Shown here piece by piece: positions 34,725-46,599 of a stretch of DNA of 64,000 nt. The stretch is from Pseudopithomyces maydicus (lineage: Eukaryota > Ascomycota > Dothideomycetes > Pleosporales > Didymosphaeriaceae). The stretch lies in NCBI GenBank assembly GCA_026873275.1, contig JANTUC010000010.1, forward strand, positions 744,001 through 808,000, written 5' to 3'. The notes under the pieces are model-generated. The model did not search any database, was not told the DNA's origin, and was given only the letters and a program-made list of their open reading frames with translations. Both the position numbers and the translations under genes were made by a program. Every line of letters starts with the position of its first letter. Position 1 is the first letter of the stretch.

Positions 34725-37700
34725 TTACAAAATGTCCATGTCGTCGGCCGGATCCATAAACGCAAAATTCCCGTTTTCAATAGCCGCCACCCGGTCCAAC
34801 TCCGCCTGGTACTCCTTCCTCAGCGTATCTAGCGTGACAATATGCCGCTTGAGTAGCTTCTTCGCCGTTCCAATCGGCCCATGCAAGAACTGCGGTAGCC
34901 CTTCGTCGATGCGTTGGTCCGCGAGGATGTATGCATCTTCCGGGCTCACTGATGACAGCGCATTGATGATCATCAGGTAGCACTGTACCATCGACTGATC
35001 AGCTGGATCATGCACTTGAGACGACGTAGACTTGAGGCGCTGCAGTCGCTCATAGAGAATTGTGGCCGCACCCCGGAAATTGCCACGAGAGATTCGGAAC
35101 GAATATAGTATTTGGTGGTATGGCGGACCCGACCCGATGTTGAGCGTCTTCTGGCAAAGTTCGGAAAGAATGCCGTCCATGTCTTCAACCAGACCCATGA
35201 GAGGAAATCGGAGAAGTGCTGCCGTCTGCGACTGCGCAACCATCGAGGTGACCAACGTTTTCAGCGACGATAGTTTCCTGTCAAGCAGTTAGCATCGTGT
35301 TCTTCTTTTTCAAGTGTGTGGGTGTTCCGTACAATGCCGAATCTGAGTGCCTCGCCAAGGCAGTGTATGCCTCTTCGAATCGCGACGTTTGCATGGAAGC
35401 AGTGAAGAGACGTTGCAGGAGCTCGCTCTTCAACTTCTGATCCTCAGATCCCATCATCGAGTTCAGTCCGAGCTGAGCGAAATTAGACGCGTAGGAATAT
35501 GCTTTAGCCTTCTCAAATAAACCCAATATGTGGTTGTAGTATCTCGGCAGTCCATCAGAAAACATGTCCTGCTCGAGCTCCGGAACCAGGTGCGCAGTGT
35601 CGGACATGTCTATGGAAAAACCAATCCCAAGTGCTGTCAGTTGAGTTAGCGGTGTGTCATCACACACATCCTCGAGAGTGTACATACCGAGATTGTACGC
35701 AGGTTTTTGGAAAGAGAGAGATGCCAAGTGGTTCTCTCCGAGTGAAATATACAATCGACCTTTTAAGTAGCTGGACCAATTGCTCTCTGGCAAAAACTTT
35801 GAAAAGTCGCTCGCAAGACCATACTCTTTCTGAAGTAAAAGCTTGCCCATCATGTCTTCCACCGCCGAATCGAAAGTATGGTTGGGCTGGTCTGGCGGAG
35901 AGAAAATCGAGGATAACCACCCATGACTCCAGTAGGTAGGAAACTCGGACTTCAGATTCACAGGTACCTCAATCGATCCGGCAGTATGGCCGAACATGCC
36001 CTCCAGAGCTGTTTGTGTAATAGGAAACTGCGACGAGGTTTTGGAAACCTGATCGTACTCCTTCATCCATCGCGTCGACGCCGTACCAGTAGGTGTTTGG
36101 TGTGACCAAACAGTTGTCGCAATCCAATTCAGTACCAACCAGTCCTTGAACTCATTAGTCAGGTCGTGGAAGACTGTGGACGCGTCAAAATCGTCTGATA
36201 GGTCCTCCTCGTACTGCATGAATAATATAAGGACAAGCAGATCCAATAAACGCTCATAGTTGTAATCCAGGGTCTCTGAGCATATCCTCATCAATGTCTT
36301 GAATCCATAGCGCGCGGTCTGTTTTGATCTGGGCTTTCCCTTTTGTTTCTCGAATTGTAGAGTCCTCAAGGCGTTTTGGAACAGCGTGGTATTCAAATGA
36401 TGAATATCAGTACCTAGGTCTTCGACGAGCGAGGCCAGGTCCTCTTCCGTCAATATAGTACTGAGGTCGCAGTCGGCCTCCAATTGCTCCATTCGATCTA
36501 CTATGGTGACCGAGCGGGTCTGTAGCAGGTCTGCATGCAAATAGCGCTTCAGGTCTTGTTGGAATGACGATGATAAACGTCGTCGGAAGGAAGCAGCAGC
36601 ATTCAGCAACCGGCACACTTCCAGTGTCTTCGCCTCCGGTCGATGTAGAGCTTTACGTAGGAATGCACTCGATTGATACCGGCCGGTCAGTACAGCCGAG
36701 TTATTCAAAATAGCCTCCGCATCGCTGCTCCTGTGGATGGCGCACACATAGTCGCTCAACACCAACCATGGTAGATCTGACACTGGGTCGTATGCCAAAG
36801 AAAGTGACTCCCCTCTTCGTTTGTGCAGGTCTTTAACCAGGCCATAGAAAGACTGCCACTGCTCAGCGACAAGGTGTTCGTAGCTGTCTGAGCCATCTCC
36901 TGTGTAGTTTTTCCGTGCTGCTTCTGCCACAGTCGCACATAAACGATCTTTCAAAGACCCCTTGGGCTTCGTGGCAGTCCGGTCACGCTCAAAACCTTTT
37001 CGTAGTATTAAAAGTGCCGTCTCCAATGTCGCAACGGTAAATCTTCCGGGTACGAAGAGGAATTCTAGCCAGCGCTCTGTGATGTCAATTTCATAGAGAT
37101 CAGAGGAATCCCATTCTTGCTCTCCTGGATTCATAGAGTTTTTCTTCAGACCATCGATAGTAAGCGATCCAGAATCTACGGTGGTCCATTCATTACTCCA
37201 GACACGCTCCAGCCATTCTGCGTCCTCAGAGGGGTCAAAGGTGATGGAGTAGACTCTGCTACTAGGACCTGACCGCGCGCGAATCCAGAGCTGCGTTCCT
37301 TTCCAGCCAGAACTCGAAGGCACAATGTAAAACTCCTCTAAGGTCCACACTGTAGTATTCATGAGATCATCGATTGGTGGGACGAAAGCGAAATTTGGCT
37401 GCATATCCGTAAATGCGCCTGGTGTTGCTTCGTCTGCGGATCGTACACCGTAAAACTTGAATTCGTGTTGTATGGGTGAGTACACGACCAAGAAGTACAT
37501 GACATCCCCAAAGCCGGGCATATCCACAACCTGCATGAATGCAGACTGCGATGGACCAAGAAGGTCCGACTGACTCCGTTCGTTGGCGTCGTTGTTCATG
37601 TCAAGTAAATCGTGTTGTCGTGTTAGTTTCCCTGATTCTATGTTGAAGATACGTAGGGTATGGTCCAAGCACACGGAAATGATGTGCTGGCGATCGGGTG

Positions 37701-38493
37701 AAAGCGCCATACTCGCAGCAGTAGATGCCGCAAGATCGATGTTCCCATAGCGCACTGTCTGTTGTCCTTTCCATGGTAGCACGCCACGCAGTGTCAACGA
37801 CCAATTGGTTTGTTGAAACGTAGCTTCCTTCCATAGTACGTCGTCTTTGTTGTCTCGCGATAGGCGCAGTATCCCACCGTTGCTCAAGGAAACCAACAGC
37901 TGATCAACGCCGACAGCGACAAGGCGGTATGCTACATTCGCTTGGAGAAGGGAGGGTGACGTTCGTTTACACCATTGCTCGACATCTATCTCCGACGCAG
38001 CTCCTTTGCTAAAAAAGCCGCATGGTATGGATAGAGTGAACAGGTCGTTGTTGGTGGTAATGGCAAAGGCGGTGATGGTGTTTTGGGTCGGATCTTCGTG
38101 CTCGGCGAATGCGACACAGAACGGGCGGACTGGCGAGGGGAAATGCAAGAGCAAGGTCAGATTCGCCTCGTATGCGTTACGCTCTTCGTTTTCCAGATCC
38201 ACGGCCTGTATCTCGAGTGTCTTCCTGCCGTCGAGGAGGCGCCATAGGAAGGTGCGCGGGTATGTAAGTCGACGCCGAAAGTACATGGATCCATCGCTGG
38301 CCAGGTGTCGCTTGGTGAATGCGTCGTCATCCTTGCCCGCATCTGTCTCGTCGTATACGATGCGCTTCGCTCGGGTTCCGAAGCCAATCGAATTGGTTGC
38401 GGGGAGGGTGAATGCGATGGTCGACCCCGGAAACGCAGGCTCGACGTTCAACCGCGCCTCCTTGTAGAGGCAACTGCCAGCGTTCCTCACCAT
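34725..38493 (-). CDS. NUP120: Nucleoporin Nup120/Nup160, Y-complex scaffold
   Basis: Two exons, 38493..35333 and 35277..34725, with a 55-bp intron (GTACGG donor, GCTAAC branch, GACAG acceptor); 1237 aa. The N-terminal half is a beta-propeller typical of the Nup160 family: 'YKEARLNVEPAFPGSTIAF' at the start, then blocks such as 'HIISVCLDHTLRIFNIESGK' and 'GWKGTQLWIRARSG'. The C-terminal half is an alpha-helical solenoid. The protein is a structural part of the Nup84/Nup107 Y complex that coats the nuclear-pore membrane and is needed for mRNA export and pore assembly. The start chosen is the first ATG of the frame, just before the conserved N-terminus; the sequence upstream is open but has no Met. 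Divergent versions evolve fast, so the assignment rests on N-terminal motifs and overall size. Confidence 0.88.
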
Positions 38494-38932
38494 CGCGTTC
38501 CCATGTGTTGGTGTTTCGGAGCCTGGGCGGGAGCCGGGAGAGGTTGCGCGTGGTCGATTGGGGGTGCAGGTGCAGCTCGAGGTCAAGAGGCGCGCATCGT
38601 CTCTGTAGCTAAACAAAAGTTCGGACCTGTGCAGCTCAGCGCTCAGACCCGCAACGCCAGTGCACGAGCCACCCGACGCGGACGTGGGATGCCTAGCTGC
38701 TCGCTCGCGTCTTGCGTTGCGCGCTCACTTTGATATGTGCCCTTGTCAGGGCCGATTTTCAGATCGCAATCTGGTAAATAAATTTGCAGGGATACACAGG
38801 TATCTGCTATCGTCGTATGCACATAAAAGCACGCTCTTCATAAAACCGTAAAACCACCGGCGCCATCCATGCAGTGAACCAAAAACACAATCTCTCCAAT
38901 CGCCCCGGCGTGCACCCGCCCAGACCATCGAC
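38494..38932. other. Short intergenic region between NUP120 and RAD51
   Basis: Upstream of NUP120 and downstream of RAD51, both on the minus strand. The frames stay open across 38494-38616 but without an ATG. Nothing else recognised. Confidence 0.55.
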
Positions 38933-40069
38933 CTAGTGGTTCTCGAGATCCTTCTCCTTGGGGTCCCCGATGCCATCCTCGTTGATGGCAAAGAGACAGT
39001 CGCTCTCAGGCAGACAAGGACTGTCGTAGATCTTGCACACACGTGTTTCTCCTCGACCCTTCCTTAGGCTGAGACGTGTCGTGCTGGCGTGCGCGATGAT
39101 GTTGCCACCGATAGGCTTCTTCGGATCAGGGTTGAACATTGCGCTTGGCCCTCCATCCACTTGGGCCACAACTTGGTTGGTAATGACAACCGCGATGCCA
39201 AACTCGTCAGCAAGCCGTTGCAGCGTGCGCATGAATTTGGCCAAATGAGTCTGGCGGCTTGCGAGTTCTCCACGGCCGGCGAAGTCGGTCCGATATAGCG
39301 ATGTGGCAGAGTCGACGACAAGCAGGGAGAAACGGGTCTCAGTCATCATCTGCGCAGCTTGGTTCAGAAGTTCCAGTTGGTGGTCCGAGTGGTATGCGCG
39401 TGCATACGCGATGTTGTCTAGCACCTCTTCTCCCGAAAGCCCATACCTGTTCGCAACAGCAAGCAAACGAACTGGGCGGAATGTACCTTCAGTATCGATG
39501 TAGAGACACTTTCCTTCACCACCGCCCATGTCGAATGGCAGCTGACACGTCACCGCAAGCGTATGGCATATTTGACTCTTTCCGGTTCTGAATTCGCCGA
39601 ATATCTCCGTGATCGAGCCCGTCTCAATGCCTCCCGCGAGCAATGTATCCAGCTGTTTCGATCCGGTCGTAATAGAGATGAGCTCGCTTCGGCGCTGGTG
39701 CATTTCCGTGGCGGTGGTGAACCCCATTGGCACAAGTTTCGCGGCTTCTTGCAAAAGCTTGCCTGCCTTTTGCTCCGAGATACCTTTAATCTGTTCCAGC
39801 TGTCGCTTTGGTCTATGGACGCGTTAGCCAGAGTCCATTCGTGTGCAAGAGTGGCACGTACGTATAGGCGATGGCTTCCACAGTATTGTATCCTCCGTCT
39901 ACTATAAGCTTGATGTCTCGAGCTGTAAGTCCATTAATTCCCTGCAAACTGTCAGCCGATGGCTTGCCGCTGTAAACGCGATGACATTTACCTCCAACGC
40001 GGAAACAGGTGTGGGTGCACCGGGTGCGCCCATCGCACCGTCGTCGTATTGCTCCTCTTCGGTGCTCAT
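38933..40069 (-). CDS. RAD51: RAD51 recombinase
   Basis: Three exons: 40069..39992, 39941..39862 and 39812..38933 (introns 50 and 49 bp); 345 aa. An acidic start is followed by the helix-hairpin-helix DNA-binding N-domain ('GINGLTARDIKLIVDGGYN', 'LEQIKGISEQKAGKLLQEA'). The RecA core follows with 'ITEIFGEFRTGKSQ' (Walker A), 'LLVVDSATSLYRTDF' (Walker B), the ssDNA-binding L1/L2 region 'VITNQVVAQVDGG' and 'GGNIIAHASTTRLSLRKGRG'. It forms filaments on single-stranded DNA and performs homology search and strand exchange in double-strand-break repair and meiosis. Sequence blocks favour RAD51 over its meiotic paralogue DMC1. It is divergent from the 7-TM gene across about 1 kb. Confidence 0.97.
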
Positions 40070-41085
40070 TGTATCGGTTCGCGTGCTAAGTATTTCAAGG
40101 GGCGGGATGTATGAGTGTGAATGTTTGAGGAAGTCGGTGGGATAAGAGTTGGACAGAGTGGCGAAGGCGCGTTGGATCCAAGGTTCCAAAGTTGTCAGCG
40201 CGACTTTAGCGCGACGCGAGATCACATGACGTTAGACCGGCCCCGGGGCAGATGCCCAGGTCCTCGAAGTCCCGACCGGACCTGAGCCAGACACCTCGAT
40301 GCTCTCTCAAAGATGGTGGCATCTATGTATACAAAACGTCCAGGCTGACTAACTGTGCAGCACTGTCTTACAAGCTACTGAAGCTGGAGCATTGCTCTTC
40401 ACCTGCACATGGGCATTTCGTAGTAAAAGTACTCCAGTGAAACTATTACTCGTTGTATGTCTTTTCCTTTGTCCTGGTATGAGATTCGTCTTTTATCAGA
40501 TTGAGGTGCTGTTCTCGTTTGCGCGGCGGCGCCTACCTCTACACTACTAAGTATGTACTCAATGTTCTTGTGAGGTTGTTGAGTGGACTGGCTCCGGCGC
40601 GTTTCGCTTTCGTGCGTCGCAGATTAAGCGCTGCGCCACAGAACAAAGAGGACAAAGATCGACAATTGGCCAACATTGTCTGAAGCGCTTTGGCCTCTTT
40701 GTACCCCTTGTTTGCAACCCCTGTGTTCGGCAATCTCTTCCCTAATTTAGGACAGGGAAAGTGAGACGCCGCGCGAGATGACGATGCCGTGAGGCTGTGC
40801 GCTCCCGGGCTCCCAGATGTTGTTTCTTGCTTTCCACTCTCTCGACCTGAAGCCTGCTGAACCAACCTAAAATCAACGACCACTCACGATCTTTATTATT
40901 ACGAATTCCGCGTCGCTTGCACGTTTGCAATATCCTACCCATTCACGCCTGACACCGTTGACGACATCAACGGCATTTGCAATACGACACCAGTTTCACC
41001 GTCGACCATCACATTTTCACACTCGATACCTCATCCCTTGGAGCAACATTCCCAGACTGGTCCGGCTTGATCTACGGACGGCGCC
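40070..41085. other. Divergent promoter region, RAD51 and 7-TM gene
   Basis: About 1 kb without a supported gene. It contains the upstream elements of two divergent genes. I saw no damage-response element that I could name with confidence. Confidence 0.5.
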
Positions 41086-42021
41086 ATGACAGTCGATTCT
41101 TCAGGAAATTGCTCGGTCATACCCGACACCACACCCACCGATGCTGGAGTGGCAGGCGCAGGCACGCTGTTGAGCTTCATCATCACGAATTTCATATCCC
41201 TTACCCTAAGCGCCATAATCATCTTGCTTGGGCTGCGAAAATCAACCTCTGCGCCTATATGTCGCAAACTACTCCTCTCTTTCTCCGACCAGCAAATCAT
41301 CACAGGTATCGGCATACAGTCGATCGGCCTTGCGAAGATGAAGTATATGGTTCCATATCATTTCTTCATTATCTGGCTGCTCTCTCTATTGAGTACGGCG
41401 ACGAACCTGGCGACGCTGTTGGCACTGGTGAACGATTTTAAGAGGGATTGGGTGCTGCGATGGTTGAGGCAATTCTTCATGTTGGTGAACTTTTTACTTG
41501 GGGTCCTGAGCGGAATTTTCATACTGCAGAGCGTCATGAAGAATTTGGAGCCAAGATTGCCAATTGCCTGTGTGTGGGAGGTAGAAAAGCGTGGCACGTC
41601 CTCCAATGCTGCTCTGTCTGTCGCCGGCACCATCGCCGTCATTGCTGGCCAAGTCATAGTATTTGTCCTCTCCACACTCTATCTTCATACTCGAACAAAT
41701 CCGCGCTGGATGAAGGGTCTACAAGCTTTTGGCTTACTGATTCTGTTTGCGATGGGCGTCGGCGCGACTATTCGCGTGATCATGGTTAGCCAGGCATTCG
41801 GCAAAGTACCCGATGGCGTGAACCTTGTCGGGCCGAGCGAGAAGGATTGGAGTTATGGGCAGCTGCTGCCTCTATTGTTGCTGTGCATGCCGCTGATCAG
41901 TTTGATGGAGGTTGTCCGAGGGGAGGTCAGAACGCCTCCGAGCAAGGTGGACGAGGATGGGCAGTCATTGCTGGGCGAGACGGAGCTGATGTACCAGCCC
42001 AATCCAATCTGGGGTAAGTGA
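41086..42021 (+). CDS. Seven-helix integral membrane protein, unknown function
   Basis: Intronless, 311 aa. A 26-residue polar N-terminus with one N-glycosylation-type site ('GNCSV') is followed by about seven hydrophobic helices: 'LLSFIITNFISLTLSAIIIL', 'IITGIGIQSIGLA', 'HFFIIWLLSLLSTATNLATL', 'FFMLVNFLLGVLSGIFIL', 'SVAGTIAVIAGQVIVFVLS', 'FGLLILFAMGVGATIRVIMV' and 'LLPLLLLCMPLISLMEVV'. A short cytosolic tail ends the protein. The topology is receptor-like, but I recognise no named GPCR or transporter motif. Such proteins are common in fungal genomes as uncharacterised integral membrane proteins. Confidence 0.8.
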   Translation: MTVDSSGNCSVIPDTTPTDAGVAGAGTLLSFIITNFISLTLSAIIILLGLRKSTSAPICRKLLLSFSDQQIITGIGIQSIGLAKMKYMVPYHFFIIWLLSLLSTATNLATLLALVNDFKRDWVLRWLRQFFMLVNFLLGVLSGIFILQSVMKNLEPRLPIACVWEVEKRGTSSNAALSVAGTIAVIAGQVIVFVLSTLYLHTRTNPRWMKGLQAFGLLILFAMGVGATIRVIMVSQAFGKVPDGVNLVGPSEKDWSYGQLLPLLLLCMPLISLMEVVRGEVRTPPSKVDEDGQSLLGETELMYQPNPIWGK

Positions 42022-42440
42022 ACGGTTGCAAGGAACGAAGTTATGGGAAATTATGTTCAGATTGAAACACGATGGCTCCGTGGTTACCCTAATGATATTC
42101 ATTCATTGCTCAGCTTCGAAATGCTTCTGTATAGCAGCCAGTGACCCTGCATTCTGATAGAGGGTTTCCATGTTAGACCCAGGGGCGATGTGATACCCAG
42201 AGCCTAAATCAGAAAGCTAGCAAAAAAAAATGCTGGCAGTTTCCACGTATTGGGAGGAAGATTTGTGTGAGGTTGTTCCTGAAGTGACGTAGGACCCATG
42301 GACGCGACCGCCTCACGTGCTAGCGCGTTTGCCCAGGCACCGTGCACTAACTCACTCACTAATACTTAAACACGTCTTTGTGCTCTCCGCGGGCCTCGAC
42401 ACCACCACCAACTTATATTTCTTGTTGCTGACCTGGCGGT
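42022..42440. other. Short intergenic region
   Basis: 3' side of the 7-TM gene and promoter of the RNase H gene. An A-run near 42220 is visible. No gene. Confidence 0.55.
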
Positions 42441-44423
42441 ATGTCTTCAGCACCCGGATCATCGGCCGCCTGTGCCATTGATCTTGTGTCTGACGATGAG
42501 CCGGATCAGGTGACTACAACCCGCAATAGAGATGAACAGGTGGTGCCCTCTCACTGCACCCGCACTGTGACTCGTGCACAGACAGCGGCTCGACTTCAAC
42601 CTGTCGAAAATGGGGAGCAACTGTTGGGCTCAGCGGTCTTAACAAACACCCAGTTCTGCGACGTGGATGAGTCTTCGAGGTGGCCTGTACTGCAGACCTC
42701 AGTTCCTCAGAAGAAACACGCCAACGAACAGACGGGCATTGCGAACAGACATAGCGACCCAGACAATTTCACGTTTGGTATTACGAGTGCGCCTAAGGGC
42801 CTTCTAACGAACTCTTTCCAAGACGATACTAACCGTGAGCACCAAGCAGATAGGCCGCCAGACCATCCATTGCGGAGCAGTGCCTCGGCAGACCTTTTGG
42901 GAAGAGCACATCGCTCGGAAACCGGGGCAGCAGTGCCATTGACCATCTCTCGGCCACTAGATACTTACACCTCTGGTTTTGAAGCAGCTACTTTCGTTCC
43001 TGAATTGAGAGTGCCAGAAAACTCCCATGATAATGCCAAAAAGCGAGCCAATAGAACCTCGCCCTTCCACTATACGAGAAGTGGCCTCAGGTATAGAGTA
43101 TCCGAGTCTCTTCAGACCAGATCGGCTGGCGCTTTGCATAACAGGAGGACCGCATCACTGGAGAAGGGCAAGAGGGCATCCATCCGAGTGCCCACAAAGC
43201 GGTCCAAAGTAAAAAACGAGCCGCGAAAACGACGCCCACAGTCTGATGTGACGATTCTCACAACTCACAAATCGTTGGAGATATGGAAGCAGCAAGCGGC
43301 AAAAAAATTCAACATCGAAGCTGAATTGCACCTTACTAATGTTGCGGCGGCTCTATACGATAAGCGCAATATTCAGACGGTTGTCCCGAACCGGTACTTC
43401 CGAAGACGTAGGTCGAATTCATCTGGAGAAGCGTTCTTCAAAACCAGACATTCTGCTGCTTGGTCTGGTAGCATAGTGTATCAAAACATTAACAACTGCA
43501 TTTGTCATTGCTGACTTTCATTGTCATGTCAGACATCTATTCTAGGAATCACCGCCAGCGAACTTCTTCCTTTCCAGGAACCATCGAAATTCTAGTAGAA
43601 AAGCCCATGGATGCACTAGAAAATGCGTATCGTGAGCACACTGTTCGGAGCCTGGATCAATCTCGACTGGTATTGTGGACCGACGGCTCAGCCAGTGATG
43701 GCCACAGGAACAAGGGCCGTGGTTTTGCTGTGTCGTGGAGACGAACCACCGAGCAAGGAATTTGGGGCAACTGGGAGGTCAACGGTTATCAAGGTATGTT
43801 TGTATCGGACCAGGTCTATGTTCAACGGCGGATATTTACACGGCGGGCCTGGAATGAGAACGGCTGGCGATTTGGGTTCAAACGGCTGTGTCTGCGATGC
43901 TGAGGAGCCACAGTAAAAGGTGAAAAGCCTGATTCTTCAGGCATGGAGACGTTGGCTGTGATGAAAGCAGTTGTGAAAGCTCTTGAATTGGTTAGACAAA
44001 TGGCTGGCCGAATCAAAGCAGTGGCAATCTATACCGATTCGACTTCAGCTTTAAATAATGTCGGACGTTCGCACCACGCTCTTGGGAAAATCATCATCAG
44101 CAAGGCTCGCCTGGTTACAAAACTTGGCGCAACGATATCTCTACACTGGTGTCCGGGCCATAGCAAAGTAAGTGTAGAGCATGGTGTTCAGGAATATCGA
44201 AGGCATCCAATACTGTGTACAGAGCTGAGACGAGCAGATACCGGGTAACGAATTAGCCGATAAGGTTGCTAAAATGGCTCGCATGCATGTCTACGGCAAC
44301 AATCCTGAGATTGTTGACCTCAGCGATGACGATGATGATGATGAGGGGGAGGAGGAGGAGGAGGAGGAGCACGCATACGTTTCACGAGCGGGACCCGGTC
44401 GTACAGGCCCATCTGGACATTAG
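42441..44423 (+). CDS. RNase H-fold protein with SUMO-interacting-like motifs at both ends
   Basis: Four exons: 42441..43467, 43533..43793, 43941..44167 and 44238..44423; 566 aa. Residues 1 to about 340 are largely disordered and basic, and begin with 'CAIDLVSDDEPD' (residues 11-22). The RNase H domain follows, with the four expected acidic residues in order: Asp in 'VLWTDGSASDG', Glu in 'GMETLAVMKAV', Asp in 'AIYTDSTSALNN' and Asp in 'PGNELADKVAK'. Splicing is needed to bring all four into one frame. The C-terminus is 'EIVDLSDDDDDDEGEEEEE' and a short tail. The domain resembles type I RNase H as found in retroelements and in cellular proteins; no reverse transcriptase is attached. It should cut RNA in RNA-DNA hybrids. 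Both ends match hydrophobic-plus-acidic SUMO-binding motifs (inference). Confidence 0.8.
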
Positions 44424-45263
44424 GAAAAGATACACATATGCGGCGATATTTCTGGCTTTGAGCTTGGCCAACTTCGCCATACAGACTGTGTATATCCAGC
44501 ACGAACTGAAATGGGAGACGACTACTGGGAGGACTGAGCCTAGGAGCATGGTTTGTTGGGGTTCTTGCTGAAGCACCAATCACGAGATGTTCAATGTCAC
44601 TTTTGTGGTGGCTGTGTGTTTCAGCGAGGTTGTGGTTGCATACAATACCTTTCAAGATCACCTATACGCTTAGTAACCGAAGCCGAGTTGAACTTGTTGG
44701 TGTCTATGGGAAGCCTATCGAACAGCTATGAACAAGGCTTCATGTATGCATTAACCACCGAGGATAATATGATACAACAGTTTTCTTATACCAAAATTCG
44801 TGGGACACGAATGGCTGTGTAAACCGTTCACCCCGTGCATGCTGACCTGCAAGCACCCGACCGACACGCTCGCGCTAAGGCCCGTCTGCGGAGGCGCGTT
44901 AACGCCGACGCGCGCTGACTCGACATGCTCCTCCCCGACGACTGTCTTGAGCAGGCGTCGTGCGCTGTCTTATGAAATTCTTTTTTGTGTGTGCAGCGAG
45001 GACAACGAAGGGCGTTTTCCCAGGCACTTCAGCGGCTGTCTAGCGCTCTGCATAAATCCTCAGGCCATTGACGCGCTTTCCCGCTTCGCATCTGCCCGCT
45101 ACTGGAGGCTTTGTATACACCACCGCCAACACCCCAGCCCAAGCCTCCACCCACCGTGGCACGCCGCCCGACGAATCGCACATTTCATGACTTCCCCTCT
45201 GCTCTCCGCCTCATGATACCTACGTAGCTTCTCTTCTTCATCTGTTACGCTGCACATGATATC
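44424..45263. other. Intergenic upstream of the UBE2S-like gene
   Basis: 3' side of the RNase H gene, then a GC-richer stretch (44830-45260) that is probably promoter and leader of the E2 gene. No gene recognised. Confidence 0.5.
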
Positions 45264-46599
45264 ATGGTAACCTGAGAAACCTCCAAACAAACGCCACCGA
45301 CCGCAATCCCGCTGATCCCCACAGAACTCCAAGTCGCTGCGTCGCCTCGCAGCCGATCACGGCTCGCTTCACACCGCCGGTCTCCCTCCCAACTATCTCT
45401 TCCCCTCCTCGCAGGCTGCCGAGCTGCCCTCCGACCTGACCTCCCTCGACCTCCTGCTCGCAGGTCCCGTTGGCACGCCCTACGCACATGGTGTCTGGCG
45501 CTTGCACCTCGACATCCCACCTACCTATCCTAATGCTCCTCCTACTGCCACATTTCGCACGCGCCTATGGCACCCAAACATTGACGAAGCCACCGGCGCC
45601 GTGTGCGTCGAGACGCTGAAACGTGATTGGAGCAGCTCGCTCAAGCTGCGCGACGTCTTGATAACCATCTCTTGCTTACTTATACAACCGAATCCCGCCA
45701 GCGCATTGAACGAGGCCGCCGGGAAATTGGCGAGTGAGGACTGGGATGGCTACTGCAGGCGGGCTAAGCTCATGACGGAGATTCATGCCGCCGTTCCCAG
45801 CAACATCACGGAGGAGGTCAGGGAAGCGCAAACTAGAGGCGAAGAGAAAGATATCAAGACCAAGACGAATCCCGCCGAAGCCAATCTCAGTGCCAAGGAG
45901 AAGGGGGTCGCGAAAGCCACGTTTGTGACACCGAAGCTCCGTACCCTAGGCACAGTGGAGGATGAAGAGAATTCCAAGCAGAGAAATCGGGCAGCGGAGG
46001 ACAGCGATCCCGAGAGCGATTGGATCCCTGGTCCTACAACTTTGAAGGCATGTGAAGTACCTCGAATCGGCCGCAGCAACGTCTTTGGAATACAGGGCCT
46101 GGAAAACAACATTCAGCTTCAGTTTCCCGAGCAATCAAATATCACGCGAGGCCTCCGGGGAAACTACATCTCGGATAAGGAAGACGAGATCGACACTTCT
46201 GACATCTCTGACCCCTTCATAACCATTCCATCTAAGCGCCCCGCAAAGCAATCTTCCACCCTTCGGGCTCCTTCTGACATTGGATCAACATCGATATATA
46301 CTCCTGAACTACTGAAATTCTCAGACAAAAATCCCTTTTCCGCCATTCAACCGAACAACCAAGATGATCCCCTCATTAGGGAGTTCTCCTGGTCCTGGGT
46401 TGATAGCGAGATCATGAACAACCCTGACACCGAGATCAACAATGGAGAGACTAGAGCTGATGTACGGAAGAGATTGGCTTCCGATGATTTCGAAAAGAAA
46501 CGAGTTTGGGAGCTGAAAAGGTTCAAGAAGGCAGGGTACGACCTCAAGAAGTTCAACCGTGGTGATTTTGGTCCTAGAACTGGATTGAAACGACTGTGA
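45264..46599 (+). CDS. Ubiquitin-conjugating enzyme, UBE2S-like with a long tail
   Basis: Predicted exons 45264..45266 (the ATG alone) and 45325..46599, separated by a 58-bp intron (GTAACC donor, CCACAG acceptor); 425 aa. The coding frame begins 'NSKSLRRLAADHGSLHTAG', a typical E2 N-terminal helix. A stop lies just upstream in that frame, so splicing from an earlier ATG is required. The UBC fold has 'LWHPNIDEATGAVCVETL': the HPN motif and catalytic Cys95. 'QPNPASALNEAAGKL' and 'YCRRAKLMTEIH' are strikingly like human UBE2S, the E2 that extends Lys11 chains for the anaphase-promoting complex. About 270 mostly disordered residues follow, ending Leu-Lys-Arg-Leu, which resembles the Leu-Arg-Arg-Leu terminus UBE2S uses to dock on that complex. 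Confidence 0.85.

Noticed and set aside
38494..38616. An N-terminal extension of NUP120
   Set aside because: The frame is open but contains no ATG, and the conserved family start begins right after the Met at 38493.
44319..44373. The GAT/GAG repeat as a non-coding microsatellite
   Set aside because: It lies in frame in the last exon of the RNase H gene and encodes the acidic part of a SUMO-interacting-like motif.
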